From Rheum nobile (taxonomy: Eukaryota; Streptophyta; Magnoliopsida; Caryophyllales; Polygonaceae), in NCBI GenBank assembly GCA_027886185.1, contig WOAB01000583.1:2480001-2544000 (forward strand): a stretch of DNA of 64,000 nt, written 5' to 3'. A program made the position numbers and the translations under genes. Each line of letters begins with the position of its first letter. The stretch's first letter is position 1. Positions 12,428 to 24,141 of this stretch are shown here, piece by piece. The notes beneath the pieces were generated by a model. That model did not search any database. It was not told the origin of the DNA and was given only the letters and a program-made list of their open reading frames with translations.

Positions 12428-12674
12428 ATGAAATTAGTATAAATAAATATTCACGTTTAGGAAAACTGTATCTGATAAATATTCATGTTATCAATTATGC
12501 AAATATACTGGCATATCTTCGATTTAAGGGAAAAAATCAGTGATTCAAAAATTAAGGATTGATTGACACGTGTCCAAATTGCTAATATAGTGTCACGTGA
12601 TAAAAACGAAATGGTGCATTCTTGGAGTGTCATGTGACTCAATAGAACTTTGCATTTAGTAGTTATATAGTAGA
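12428..12674 (-). repeat. second copy of the Helitron 5' end
   Basis: About 247 bp match 11560-11805 closely, for example TCACGTTTAGG, ATGCAAATATACTGGCATAT and TTTGCATTTAGTAGTTATAT, again ending TAGA|T. On the minus strand it starts TCTACTATATAACTAC. The sequence between the copies (11806-12427) shows no gene. Confidence 0.75.
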
Positions 12675-12840
12675 TTCCTTATCTCCTTTACCATAACTTG
12701 TCAACCCACTTTCTCATATGGAATACACTATTCCTTTTTTTTCTTTTTCTTTTCTCTTTTTCATTTTAAAACCACACCATAAAAACAACCAAATCACCAA
12801 CTTATGCTCATATACTTGTAAATAAACTCTTCTTCTACAT

Positions 12841-13080
12841 GCCCCCGGGGTGGTAGTTCAGCGGTAGTTCACTGCTGGTAAGGGGAGGAGTAGATCCTGG
12901 GAAGAATAGATTCTCCCGGGTTCGAAACATGCCGACATCAGTTTAAGGGTTCGTCGCTTGGGTTCGCTGTTCCCGCGTTTACCAAGCTCAGGAGTGATGG
13001 GCTAGCTGCCTGGGCCATGGAGCAGTGGGCCGGCCCCGTAGGGAAAGGCCCGAAACCATGAATACTAAAAAAAAAAAAAA
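12841..13080 (+). mobile_element. tRNA-derived SINE with 17-bp target-site duplication
   Basis: The head GGGGTGGTAGTTCAGCGGTA carries a pol III A-box-like motif (TAGTTCAGCGG) and the B box is GGGTTCGAAAC (12919-12929). The body ends in a run of about 17 A. The element is flanked by a perfect 17-bp direct repeat AAACTCTTCTTCTACAT (12824-12840 and 13081-13097). These features define a tRNA-derived SINE mobilised by LINE-type target-primed reverse transcription. The perfect TSD suggests a relatively recent insertion. Confidence 0.92.
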
Positions 13081-13558
13081 AAACTCTTCTTCTACATTCT
13101 TATTTAATTTCTCTTTACCTCTATGTTCTAATATTTGTACACCTAATACTGCTCAAATTTTTCGTTATATTCATCCTTTCATTTCTACTCGGCCCACGTA
13201 TTTCAATCTTGGCTCCCACTTCATCCTTGGCAGACCAACATCAGGTACGTTCTCTTACTCGTTTCAATTTTGATGTTTTTCATTTTTCTAATTTAGGTTT
13301 TTATCTTACTCTCCGGTCCTTTGGCACCAAAAATAGAAATGGTTGCTTGCTAAACTACTAATGACCCTTTTACATGACACCGAACTTGACACTTTACCTA
13401 ACTTATGTCAACTTTGTATACATATATTACAATCTTTTGTTTTACTGACATCGACATTTTTTGAAATTATTATCTTTCCTTTGGACACGAACTCCTTATA
13501 TTGCATATCATGAATATTCATACTTGAAAGGTAGTAGTTCTTGTTACAATCAGTTATT

Positions 13559-14356
13559 ATGAATATTGGATTTTGGAATATTAGAGGAATTAGGCGAAAA
13601 GACTTTTGCACTGAATCTCCTATACTAGAAGGAATTTTTTTTTTTGATCTTCTCTGCTTTGCGGAAACTAAAGTAGATAATGAACCTCCTAAATCTATTA
13701 TTCAAAAATGTGGTTTTCATGACAGTATCTTTTCTCTATCAACTAGATCCAGGGGATGCTTATGGATCCTATGGCGTAAAGATTATAACACTAGACCGCT
13801 TGAACCTTTTTTAGTCAAATCCAATTTAATTATTTTGAAATTTACTTCTACTCAAATGCAGTTTCTCTTAATCTTTTTGTATGCCCCCTCACGGGAAATT
13901 GAAAAGGTACCTTTTTGGAATAACTTGAGTTCTATAATTATATGTGATAATCTTCATGTTCTTCTTATTGGCGATTTGAATGAACTACTCCGCCCACCAG
14001 ATAAACTTGGAGGCCCTTCGCCGCAACTTAATCGTTTTCAAAGATTGCTTGACTTTACAGCTGGATTCTCCCTCCTAGATACTAAGACAATGAGATTTCC
14101 ATTTACTTGGAGAAAATCTATGACTAGTACACAGAATATTCTTGAACGACTAGACAAAGTCCTTATTCATTCTTCCCTCATTTCTTACTTTCCGAATCTT
14201 ACCATTCATCATCACCCATTTACAACATTTGATCATTGTTTAATCTCATTTACACTGGGTGCTTCTAAAATGAATTTGAAATTCCCTTTTAGATTTGAAA
14301 CTGCTTGGGCCAATAATGCAGACTACGCCAAATTAGTTAAGAGTGTGGAGCTATAA
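13559..14356 (+). pseudogene. LINE endonuclease domain
   Basis: The frame starts MNIGFWNIRGIRR, the usual N-terminus of the L1 apurinic/apyrimidinic endonuclease, which nicks the target DNA. Visible catalytic landmarks are AETKVD (Glu), GDLNE (normally GDFNE), ERLDK and DHCLISF (Asp-His pair). About 260 residues are open, then a stop at 14354-14356 cuts the link to the RT. Confidence 0.85.
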
Positions 14357-14489
14357 GCTTACTGGTTCTTATATGTTCAAATTTGCTATGAAGCTTATAT
14401 TGTTAAAAACTTATTCCAAGGACTGGGCTCGTAAGAACACCAACCATGTATTTGAACAACTAAAATTTACGGAGGCTAAACTGCAATAA

Positions 14490-16312
14490 TTGCAACAAAA
14501 TTACCTCTCCAATCCTAATGATCAACTAACTGCCCAACAATTATCAATACATCTTCTCAAGTACAAGAGACTGGTGGAATTTCAAAACAGTTTCTGGAAG
14601 CAACGATCCAAAATTAATTATTTAAAAAATGCAGACTTCAACACAAAATATTATCACTCTGTTGCTAAAGTTCGTTCCTTCAAACAACGGAACATGGTCT
14701 TCCAAACAAAGGATGGTCTTACGCTTTATGATCAAGAATATATCTCTGAAGCAATTACATCTGAACGTATGTCCCATTTCCAAAAAAAAAAACAATAACA
14801 TTGTTTCATCAATTACTAACCTTAATGTCATACCTCAATTGCTTACCGATTCTGATAACCAATCCTTATGCCAAATTCCCTCACAACATGAGATCAAAAC
14901 TGCTCTTTTTGATATGGCAAATGACAAGACTCATGAACCTGATGGCTTTCCTACTGATTTCTACCATACATTTTGGCATGTCATCGAAGATTCTTTATGT
15001 GCTGCTATTCGAGCTTTTTTTCACTCTAGACAACTCCTCCGTGACTGGAATCATTCTTTCATTGCTCTTATCCCAAAAACGTATAACCCAACCACGATTA
15101 ATCATTTTCGCCCTATTAGTCTCTGTATCACTAGTTATAAAATTATTACGAAAATCTTGGAAATCGACTAAAACCAAATTTGTCCAAAATCATTAGTCTC
15201 CTCCAATGTTCTTTTGTAGAAGGACGTGCAATCCAAGACAATATCCTATTGCCCATGAAATTTTCCACTCATTCCATAAAAATAAAGAAGGAAAAAAAGG
15301 ATGGATGACTCTTAAACTTGATATGGAGAAAGCGTATGACAAATTAGACTGGAATTTTTTAACCAATATTCATTCAAAGTTCGGTTTCCACCAACAATGG
15401 ATTCAGTGGGTCATGACATGCCTTTCAACTGCTACTTACTCTGTTCTTGTCAATAATGAGCTTGGCCACGAATTTCAACCCTCTTATGGACTGCGACAAG
15501 GTGACCCTCTTGCTCCTTTTCTTTTTGTTATTGCCATGGAATACCTCACACGTACTCTCTCTTCTGAAGCACAACGTCCCCAAAGTAAAATATGTATTAG
15601 ACTAACTACTGGTGGACTTTGTTTTCCATATCTTAACTTTGCTGATGACACTCTAATTCTATCTAATGCTTCTATGGACAATATGATTCATATTAAGGCT
15701 ATTCTTGATATGTTCTCACAACAAAGTGGCCTTGTAATCAATTTTCAAAAAATCAGCCTTCAGGTTTTTGAGAATATCTCCAAACCACTGGTTGTATCCT
15801 TTGCCAACGTCTTGAACATACGTCTCACTACTACTATGGAAAAGTATGTTGGCATTCCTATCATTAAAGGTCGCGTGCATAATTCCATTTTCTGTGAATC
15901 TATCTTATATCTTAAGAAACAATTATCCAAATGGAAGGCTAATTCGTTATCTCAAGCTGGCCGAACTGTTCTTATTCAATCTAATCTCTTTTCAAAAGTT
16001 AATTATATCATGCAAAGCTTCATTCTTCCTAAAGGTGTATGTGACAATATTGACAAAATAAACAAGGATTTCTTTTGGAATAAAACTAGTTCCCACTTTC
16101 ATCCATTGATTAGTTGGGATATAATTTGCACCCTTAAGTGCTTAGGGGGCTTAAACCTTCGAAAGGCTGAAACTAATAATACTGCTCTCCAAATGAAACT
16201 ACTTTGGAAACTTCTAGTTGAACCGAATAATATGTGGGTTCGGCTAATTTACGATAAATATATTGGTTCAAATCATCTTCTTGACCACAAGAAGTCAATA
16301 AAACACTCATGA
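14490..16312 (+). pseudogene. LINE reverse transcriptase, frameshifted
   Basis: Three overlapping frames carry RT landmarks in order: ALIPKTYNPTTINHFRPISL, then KLDMEKAYDKLDW, YGLRQGDPLAPFLF and the catalytic NFADDTLILSN (near 15630). They are followed by QAGRTVLIQSNL and GGLNLRKAE. Frame changes occur near 14800 and 15170-15205. The frame at 15206-16312 is the longest intact piece (368 aa). Not functional as one protein. Confidence 0.85.
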
Positions 16313-16522
16313 CAATTTGGTAGACTTCTCAACTTAATGGAAACCTTCAAAAAAAGACACTTTTGGCAACTTAGAAATGGTACACAGATTAATTTCTGGA
16401 AAGCTAACTAGATTGACCATCAAAATCTGATCTCATATTATACGAGACAAGATCTCAATACTAAAGTCGCTCAATTTATAACCTCTGACAAGATTTGGGA
16501 CTACCAGAAGCTTATTCAATTT

Positions 16523-17690
16523 TTGCCTTCGTATATTGTCTCCAAAATTATGGTAATTCAGATCCCTAGTACAAATATTTCTGATATATTAATATGGGCT
16601 CCTTCACCAGATGGAGAGTTCAGTGTTAAATCTACCACTCGGTTAATCTCTCCGACTTCGAGTCCTAATGATATTAGTTTCTCGTGGATTTGGAAGCTTA
16701 ACATACTGCCTAAGATACAAAATTTCTTATGGAAATGTTGTGTTGACTGTCTTCCGACTACTGAACGTTTAAATAGATTCTATAATTGGGTTCCATCTTA
16801 ATGTAGTCTTTGCAATGAATTGAATGAAGTCACAAATCATCTTCTTTTTAAATGCAAAATTTACACTTGATATGTTTAATCAAATCTACCAGAAACTTGG
16901 GATCTTCTACTCTCTCCCAAATGAGAATACTTTCCGAGAAAGCCTGGATATTTTCCATCTATCTAACACCTCTAACCTTGACTTAGCTTATTTTTTATGG
17001 TGGAATATTTGGAACCACATAAATAATCTCTTATTTCGACCATCTTCATCTAGCACGGTTGCGTCCCCGGTTCACTCCTCTATTACTTCTTTTAGAGAAT
17101 GGACATCCATTCATTTGAATAAACCTAAGCAAAAGAAACCTTTTCGAAAGTCCAAACCATTAACATGAAAGAAACCCCCATCTCATTACCATAAGCTAAA
17201 TTTTGATGGATCCAAGAGAAACAATCTCACATCTCACATTGGTTTCATCATTCGGGACAATCAATCCCAAGCTATACATATTGATAAAAAAACAAATTCC
17301 AAATACGTCTATACTTCAAACTGAGGCTTACACCTTCCTCGAGGGCCTCTGTTAGGCCTTACGCCTAAATATTAGAAATATCATTGTTGAAGGCGACAAT
17401 TTAGCTGTAATTAACTGCGTTAATAAAGAATGGAAAATCCATTGGGAATTACGAACAATTGTTATTGACATACTTTCCCTGTTGGATTGCTTCGATTCTT
17501 TTTGGGTCTTTCATTGCTATAGGGAAGGTAACAAAGTTGCAGACTTACTGGCATTAAATGACATTAACATTGTTCATATTCGGGATTGGATCGCCAAGAA
17601 CATGCCTTCGGCTACTAAGTTTGAGATTTGCAATATAAGAAGGGAACTCCACTCCATGAGTTCTACCACTGATTCTCGTTTTTGAGATTT
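16523..17690 (+). pseudogene. LINE zf-RVT and RNase H-like region
   Basis: The frame at 16523-16801 gives WIWKLNILPKIQNFLWKC, the start of the zf-RVT domain, whose Cys residues continue in another frame (CSLCNELNE). NFDGSKRNN (17200) and the REGNKVADLLALND stretch (17520-17560) are RNase H-like landmarks as in LINE C-termini. Stops interrupt between the parts. Confidence 0.75.
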
Positions 17691-17944
17691 TTTGAAGATT
17701 ATCCGCTACGATGATTTAGGTTGGCCTTGTACCTAACAAGGAGTCTAGTGTTTGCTTGTACAAAAAAAAAATAGATTAGTTGTAGACTTCATAGTTAGAG
17801 GGAGTTGTATGTCATGATTATAAAGGAAATTTAAAATAATTTTATTAAAAGATTTAAAAGCCCTTCAATCAACGAAAACATCTTTGTAAACACCTGGTTG
17901 GATCTGATCAACACAAAATAACAGACAAAAATAATATGAAACTT

Positions 17945-19370
17945 ACACAATAAGTACCAATGACGAGATTAAAAAAGAGGTATTTGTCATTGGCCAGGAT
18001 AAATCACTTGGTCCCGATGGCATGACTATAGAATTCTACCAGAAATATTGGGATATTGTAGGGGCCTCGGTTATCCAGGTCGTTACAAGTTTCTTCCTAT
18101 CCAGAAAAAATCTTTAGACATATTAACCATACATTTATCACCCTTATACCAAAATATGACAACCCAAACTCTACAAACCACTACCGACCAATTAGCCTCT
18201 GCTCAACAATATATAAAACTATATCAAAAATTCTAACCAAGAGGCTTAAAAAACAGATGGAAAAACTAATCTACCCCATCCAAGGTGCTTTTATGGCAAA
18301 CAGAGGCATCCAAGACAACATTCTCATTTCACGTGAATTGTTTCACTCGTTTAAATCAAGGAAAGATGTAGAGGGCTACATTGCGATTAAATTGGACATG
18401 GAAAAAGCATATGACCGGATTGAGTGGAAATTTATTGTTGATACCCTACATAAATTTGGATTTAGTGAAATATGTATAAGCTGGATTAATGACTGCATCT
18501 CCATAGTGTCCTTTTTTGTTCTATTGAACAATATACTAACAGAAAGCTTTCGACCAGAAAGAGGACTATGACAAGGAGACCCTCTGTCACCATTCCTTTT
18601 CATTTTGGGGGCGGAGATCCTTGCAAGAAAATTACTTCAAGCATCCGAACAATAGAGAAAAACCTTGGGGTTTCAAATATCAAGAAATGGAACTCGAATT
18701 CTCTTCCTAGCCTTTGTTGATGACATTATGATTTTCTCCAAAGCAAGCCACCAAAACTGTGGGGAAATAAAACAAATAATCGATGACTATTGCACAATTT
18801 CATGACAAAAGGTTAATTTTCATAAATCTGCTTTTCAGGTCACGAAGAAAGTACCAAATGGACAAAAACTACAAATTTAAGGAATTCTAACAATTCAAGT
18901 ATGAGATCACTAGAGAAGTACCTTGGGTGTTTTGATGGTCAACTGGAGCATCTTTGAGGATATTATCTCAAAATCAAAGACACACTTGATTAAATGGAAA
19001 GCAAACTCTCTATCTCAAGCTGGTAGAATGACTTTAATTAAATCAAATCTCACAGCAATACCAAATTTTCTAATGCAGAGCTTTATACTCCCAACAACCA
19101 CTTATAGCGAACTCGACAAAATCAATAAATCATTCTTTTGAAATAAAGATGCATCATATATTGGATGGAACAAAATCTTCCAACCTATGAACCTTGGTGG
19201 TTTGGGTTTGAGAAAATCAAGAAACCTGAACTGTGCTTTGCAATTTAAACTTCTTTATAAAATCCTTGCGGAACCAAGGAACCAAACTATTTATGGATGA
19301 AAATCATCTCGGAAAAATATCTTAAGGAACAACATTTACTCAATTATGAAAAAAGGGTAGTTGCTCTTGG
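17945..19370 (+). mobile_element. LINE copy B, RT fragment
   Basis: A second L1-type RT begins only 170 bp after copy A, at its fingers region (DKSLGPDGMTIEFYQKYW). It runs through IKLDMEKAYDRIEW, QGDPLSPFLF and the catalytic AFVDDIMIFSK (about 18710) to the thumb (SLSQAGRMTLIKSNL, LGGLGLRKS). At least six stops break it. Both ends are truncated and its sequence differs from copy A, so it is a separate insertion rather than a duplication. Confidence 0.8.
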
Positions 19371-19374
19371 ACCA

Positions 19375-19600
19375 TACTTGAATATTTTTTCTTGTAGGTT
19401 AGTATTATTTATTGTAAGCGAAAACTTTGCTTGCCGAAATGTAGAATATGAATGTCATATTAACAAAAAAAATGTGTCTCAACTTGGATATTTTGTTCTT
19501 GTAGGTTAGTATTATTTCTTGTAAGTGAAAACTTCTTTTTTGGTTGAAATATAGAATACGGATATCACATTACAAAATATAAATGTCACAATTTTAATTT
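19375..19600. repeat. 107-bp tandem duplication
   Basis: CTTGTAGGTTAGTATTATTT occurs at 19391 and again at 19498, each followed by a similar run with GTAAGYGAAAACTT. It abuts the truncated end of LINE copy B. No coding potential is visible. Confidence 0.65.
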
Positions 19601-19699
19601 GATATTTGTTTTTCATTGCATATAATTTTAGAGAAAGACGTGATGAGGATGTCCAAATGGATAAAATAGGGGGTCAAGTCCAATTGTAAACAAAGAGGA

Positions 19700-19928
19700 A
19701 CAACCTAGTTAAGAAGGTGATGCCAATATGCCAACTGAAGGGATTTTTTACAAGCACAAAGATGATGAACATGGTGCAGTCGACAATGCCAATGTATCGG
19801 CTGAAGGGAGTATTGACAAGCACAAGGATGATGAAACTGGTGTAGTCCATGCTGAGGGGAAAGTTGGAAAAACGATGATTGAGAAGCTGGATGTAATGAT
19901 TCCACTTGAGATATGCATCAATAATTAA
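19700..19928 (+). CDS. unidentified acidic repeat-containing fragment
   Basis: The 66-residue frame shows two near-repeats of the form EG-x-KHKDDE-x-G-x-V (KHKDDEHGAV, KHKDDETGVV). No family is recognised. It is probably a remnant of a longer frame, because open sequence also precedes it. It could be a decayed transposon accessory protein. It lies just left of LINE copy C. Confidence 0.25.
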
Positions 19929-20021
19929 ATGATGGACTAAATAATATTTAATAATGACATTAAACTAATTTTTATGAAAAGTTTCAAAAGATAAATCCAT
20001 ACATATATGCATGTGACATTG

Positions 20022-21349
20022 TTTTTTTTTTTTGTAGGCGTTATATTAGATGGAGTGAGAAAGGATGTACAAAGTGCCCAACAGAAAGTTATAAGAAGAG
20101 AGCTAGTGACCTTAGTAACCAATCTGCTTCGATGGGAGTTGCAAATCCATTATGACCAAGCAAGCAGTGAGGTGAAATTCTGACCGATTATGAGCCAAGG
20201 AAGAACACGATGCAGGACATGTTGGGTAAATTGGCAATTGATCCAAATATGGCTACCACTCTCGAGAGATGTATTGCAGAGAACACAGTTCGCATCGTCT
20301 AAGGTCAGCCACCTGCTAAGCCGCTCTCTAGTCGGAAGGCGGTCAAGGAGGGCAAGCCAAGTAATAAGCTATCATCTGGGACTATGGAACCCATTCCAGA
20401 TAACTTGACCCCAAGGGCAAAAAATAGCATGACTCTGCATCAAGTTATAGGCTTTTTTGGAGGAAAAAGACCCATTAGAGTTGGTGAGATCCAGCATAGT
20501 AAGGTGAGGGTTACCTCTAGACTTCAGTTGGTCCCGAATTGAGAGGATGCTTTTCCATCCACTACTGTCACCACTCTTCTGCGTTACATCCCATATGCCA
20601 TCTCCTCTGAGCGGATTGTAAAGGGCCCAAATATTTGGGCTTTGTTCCTGAAGCTCATGGATGGTACGAGCCATGGAGGCCCTATTCCAAGAAAGGAGTT
20701 CCTTGAACCCGAGTCCTCCTTCATCAAGAGGCTTGCAAACCGCCTGCCAAGCAACAAGGCTCCTTTTGGAGGATGCTTTGCCGGCCCAAAGGTAAGATCT
20801 GAAGATGCTTCGGACTTGAGCAAGGACACATTTTGGGAGGACAAGAATATTACACCAGAAACTATAAATACCAGAAAGCACTGAGCGGATGAGTTCGACT
20901 CTTTCTGCATAAGATAAGCACTTAGCAGTCCAGGATTGAATTCTAGAAGTCATACGATCAATGAGTGGCTTGTAGTCGTTTCTTTTCAGACGAGAAGCGC
21001 CAAGAGGGATACCAAAGTATCTCATAGGGAGGGAACCCAGAGAAAACCAAGCAACATGGAGAAGGTTTTGTTTCTCCTGATCACTGACGCCCCCCACAAA
21101 CATCAGAGATTTGGAGTGGTTAATACGCAGCCCAGACAGATCCCTAAAGTTATCGAGAATCCCTCGGATCAGCTGCACAGATTGGACGTCTCCTCGGCAA
21201 AAAAACATTAGATCATCCGCAAAACAAAGGTGTGCCAATTTCAGCCTTTCGCACATAGGATGGAAGTTGAAGTTGTGCTCCTCATTAAGAGAAAAAATCA
21301 TGCGAGAAAAGTATTCCATCACTATGACAAACAGATACGGGGATAGGGG
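20022..21349 (-). mobile_element. LINE copy C, 5'-truncated insertion with TSD and poly-A
   Basis: On the minus strand the copy ends in a 12-base A run (T run 20022-20033). It is flanked by the direct repeat TGCATGTGACATTG (20008-20021 and 21350-21363). Content from 5' to 3' is RT from PLSPYLFV through the catalytic CFADDLMFF, the thumb, and the zf-RVT region (RLPTRERLSRW, CVLCN). One open frame of 329 aa spans 20372-21361, with one stop near the zf-RVT. This is a typical product of target-primed reverse transcription that stopped early. It is the best-preserved LINE coding stretch here. Confidence 0.92.
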
Positions 21350-21938
21350 TGCATGTGACATTGTTATTTCAAGTACATGTCATTCTTCTCGTATGTTCTT
21401 ACAAGAAAATCACAAACCATTGCAAAAAAAGTTTGAAAATCGCCCTAACAACTCTGATTAATTTCACTGGCATGACATTTTTATTAGTAATTCTGACATT
21501 ATTATTAATAAGCATGATATTATCATTAGAAAGAGCGGCATTATTTTCGATAACATTACAAACAAATTCTTATCACTTTAAGAAAGTTAGGATTTTTTAG
21601 CCCAACAAAATCGAAGAGAGAAAGGTTATTTTTTCTTGTTTTTCAACCAAAAATGAACGTGCTAGAAAATCAGTTGTATAGAAACGGTGATTTATTGTCT
21701 TTTAAAGATGGGAAAATATGAAAATAAGATTTCAACTTCCCACAATTTAGAAAGGTCCAATTCTTCTAGCACAAAGACATTGAGAATGCAATTTGAAGCT
21801 GATTTGAGAATAATAATATTACGGCGCTGATATGCAATAGGATTTTGATAAGGTGCTAGAAAATTGGGAGGGAAAAAGTGTTGTACTTTGAGAGAGAGAA
21901 AAAAAACAAGAGTACAATCATTGTATTTTTAAATATTA

Positions 21939-21965
21939 CTAGTGGTATATATGTGCTTCACACAT
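21939..21965 (-). mobile_element. Helitron-like 3' terminus, degenerate hairpin
   Basis: Minus-strand reading: ATGTG-TGAAG-CACAT hairpin (21951-21965), short spacer, then CTAG followed by T. It has the same layout as the 6709 terminus but with decayed stem. If real, the element lies to the right, and its 5' end was not identified. Confidence 0.45.
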
Positions 21966-24113
21966 GGTAAATTTTATGATTTTGTAAATGTCTATGAATG
22001 AATAATATTCTACATCATATCTTGTTTGTAGTTTTATTTATTCAAGTAATCACATTATAAATTATGCTTTTTATTATTTTGGTTATTATTAACATAAAAG
22101 TATTTTAGAGGTGTTTGGCGTGTTATTTGGATATTAAATAAATTATACAATTGATTTTCTTTTATAGAATGTACACCAATAAAAGGAAATACCTAATTTT
22201 TAGTTTCATATATATATAATAAATGAATAATGTAAACAACATAATTATCATATATAACCGTGATTACATCTTTATTCAATGGGAAAATTCAAACAAACTG
22301 TCTCTTTACAATTAGCATTTATCATTTAGCTATAATTTATTGTTTTTTTATATTATAACAAACCATTTTTTACTTTTGAATGTTTATGAAAACTATTTAA
22401 TGTATGAACATGTATTAGTTATAATATATCTAAAAAACATAATTTTAAATTTTCTGTAACTTATATGGCTTATCTCCATTTTTTTATTAAAAAAATATGA
22501 TCTGTTTTCATTATGAAGCAAATCAAGGTCATTCTCACAACATAAAAAGTTAATAAAGAGTCAATGATATCTAGTTCCCTACTATAACCAACCCAATAGT
22601 TTTCAATTTTGTAATTTTTCTTATTGTTTGATTTTGAAATTGAGTTGTAGGCAATGACAATTTAATTATACATATAATTAATAATAGGAATAATGACACC
22701 AAAGGTAATATTGTTTCCGTAAAGAAGAGATCTAGTAGCAAGGAGCAAGGACTCTTCTTTATATGTTGTATAAACAAAAAGATATAAGATAAGATATTTC
22801 AATATAACAATCAGCGTATGCTTTTGCAAATAAACAAATAAGAAAATATAATCTCCAAATACTCATTGTTCAAATTTATTTATATCATTTTATAAAGTTA
22901 TTTTATCACAAGAAGTGTGATTTTGTTATTTGTATAGTATCTATATATGTCTCTATATATGTTTATACATATACACGACTGATGAATGAAATAAATTTCA
23001 TTACATAGAACACGAAAATTAACTCTTAATTTTATTTGAAAATTAGCATGAAATAGGAGAACATAATATCTTGAATAATACAACTTCTTATAACGAGTGC
23101 TAATATGATTTATTAGTTATGTTGATGCAAACTACAATATATTAAAGTTATCTAGAAGATGACACTACAGTAGTAATAACATCAAAAATTAAGGTACGTA
23201 ATTACATTGATTTAATTCCTTTTAGGCGGAACAATGTTGTTGATATTTTTCCTCTTTCTGAACTTTTTCTTACTATTGTACTATTATTTTTTAAAAGGAT
23301 TTCTTCCTACTGGACTTTGTTTTTTTATGGTAATTCCTACTCGACTTTGTTTAGTGTTCAATGCTCATGCTAGCTAATATATAGTGGTTTGTTTTGATAA
23401 AAAAAATTACATGAAAATTTAGTTCAGTTAACTTATAAATCATAATATATTCATAACTTACCAAGTTTTCTGAATGAACTAAAATATGTACCTTATGTCT
23501 TTCTGTATGATGGTAATTGTTGAACATGGTAAATAAATGACAATTGAGTGACCCGGAAGAAAACAAATCATCCATAACTGATAATTCTACCATAAGAGGA
23601 TGAAGATCAAACAACTCAATCAGGAAAAAAAAAAGAAAAAAAAGTAATAGAGACATAGAGATGAAATTTTGTTCTTAATCCACCTTTTAACATCCTTTGT
23701 TATTGCTTATGATTGTGATGATATTTATAGGGGCAAAATTCTTAATTACTATTAATAGGTAAAAAAATTTCACATTCATGAGGTACAATAATATGCAACC
23801 AAACGACTATGAATTATACTTAATGATAACTATTAGAAATACCATGGTCACTTCAGTTACACAAATTTAATGCAAATAAATTACAAAGAATTTTATTCTA
23901 ATGAAATTATTGAAACGTATATTAGACATATAAGTTGCCTAATTAGTAGGGTAATACTAAAAGTTATTTAATGTAGAGTACTTACGTATCCTCTTATTAT
24001 TTTAATATAATATTATATTAAATGTATAGATTTTAAATGTGTCAAAATAGCTACAAAAGTCAACTTTGAAAAACTTTGATTGATTAAAAGAAAATGTTAA
24101 AAATTAAGATTAA

Positions 24114-24141
24114 TTAGATAATCGAGCTCGTGCTTCACACG
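24114..24141 (-). mobile_element. Helitron-like 3' terminus
   Basis: Minus-strand reading: CGTG-TGAAG-CACG hairpin (24129-24141), 11-base spacer, then CTAA followed by T. This fits the CTRR rule. No matching 5' end was found. Confidence 0.45.

Larger units (their letters stand above)
13541..17771 (+). mobile_element. L1-type LINE copy A
   Basis: In order it has an apurinic endonuclease, reverse transcriptase, zf-RVT, an RNase H-like region and a short A-rich tail (17761-17771). There is no ORF1 with zinc knuckles upstream, so either it is 5'-truncated or 13100-13540 is a decayed leader. The frame is broken by several stops and shifts. I could not find matching flanking repeats. Confidence 0.85.

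Noticed and set aside
20190..20408. Plus-strand frames and a seeming Pro/Lys-rich peptide in 20036-20400
   Set aside because: This stretch is the reverse complement of the zf-RVT region of LINE copy C.
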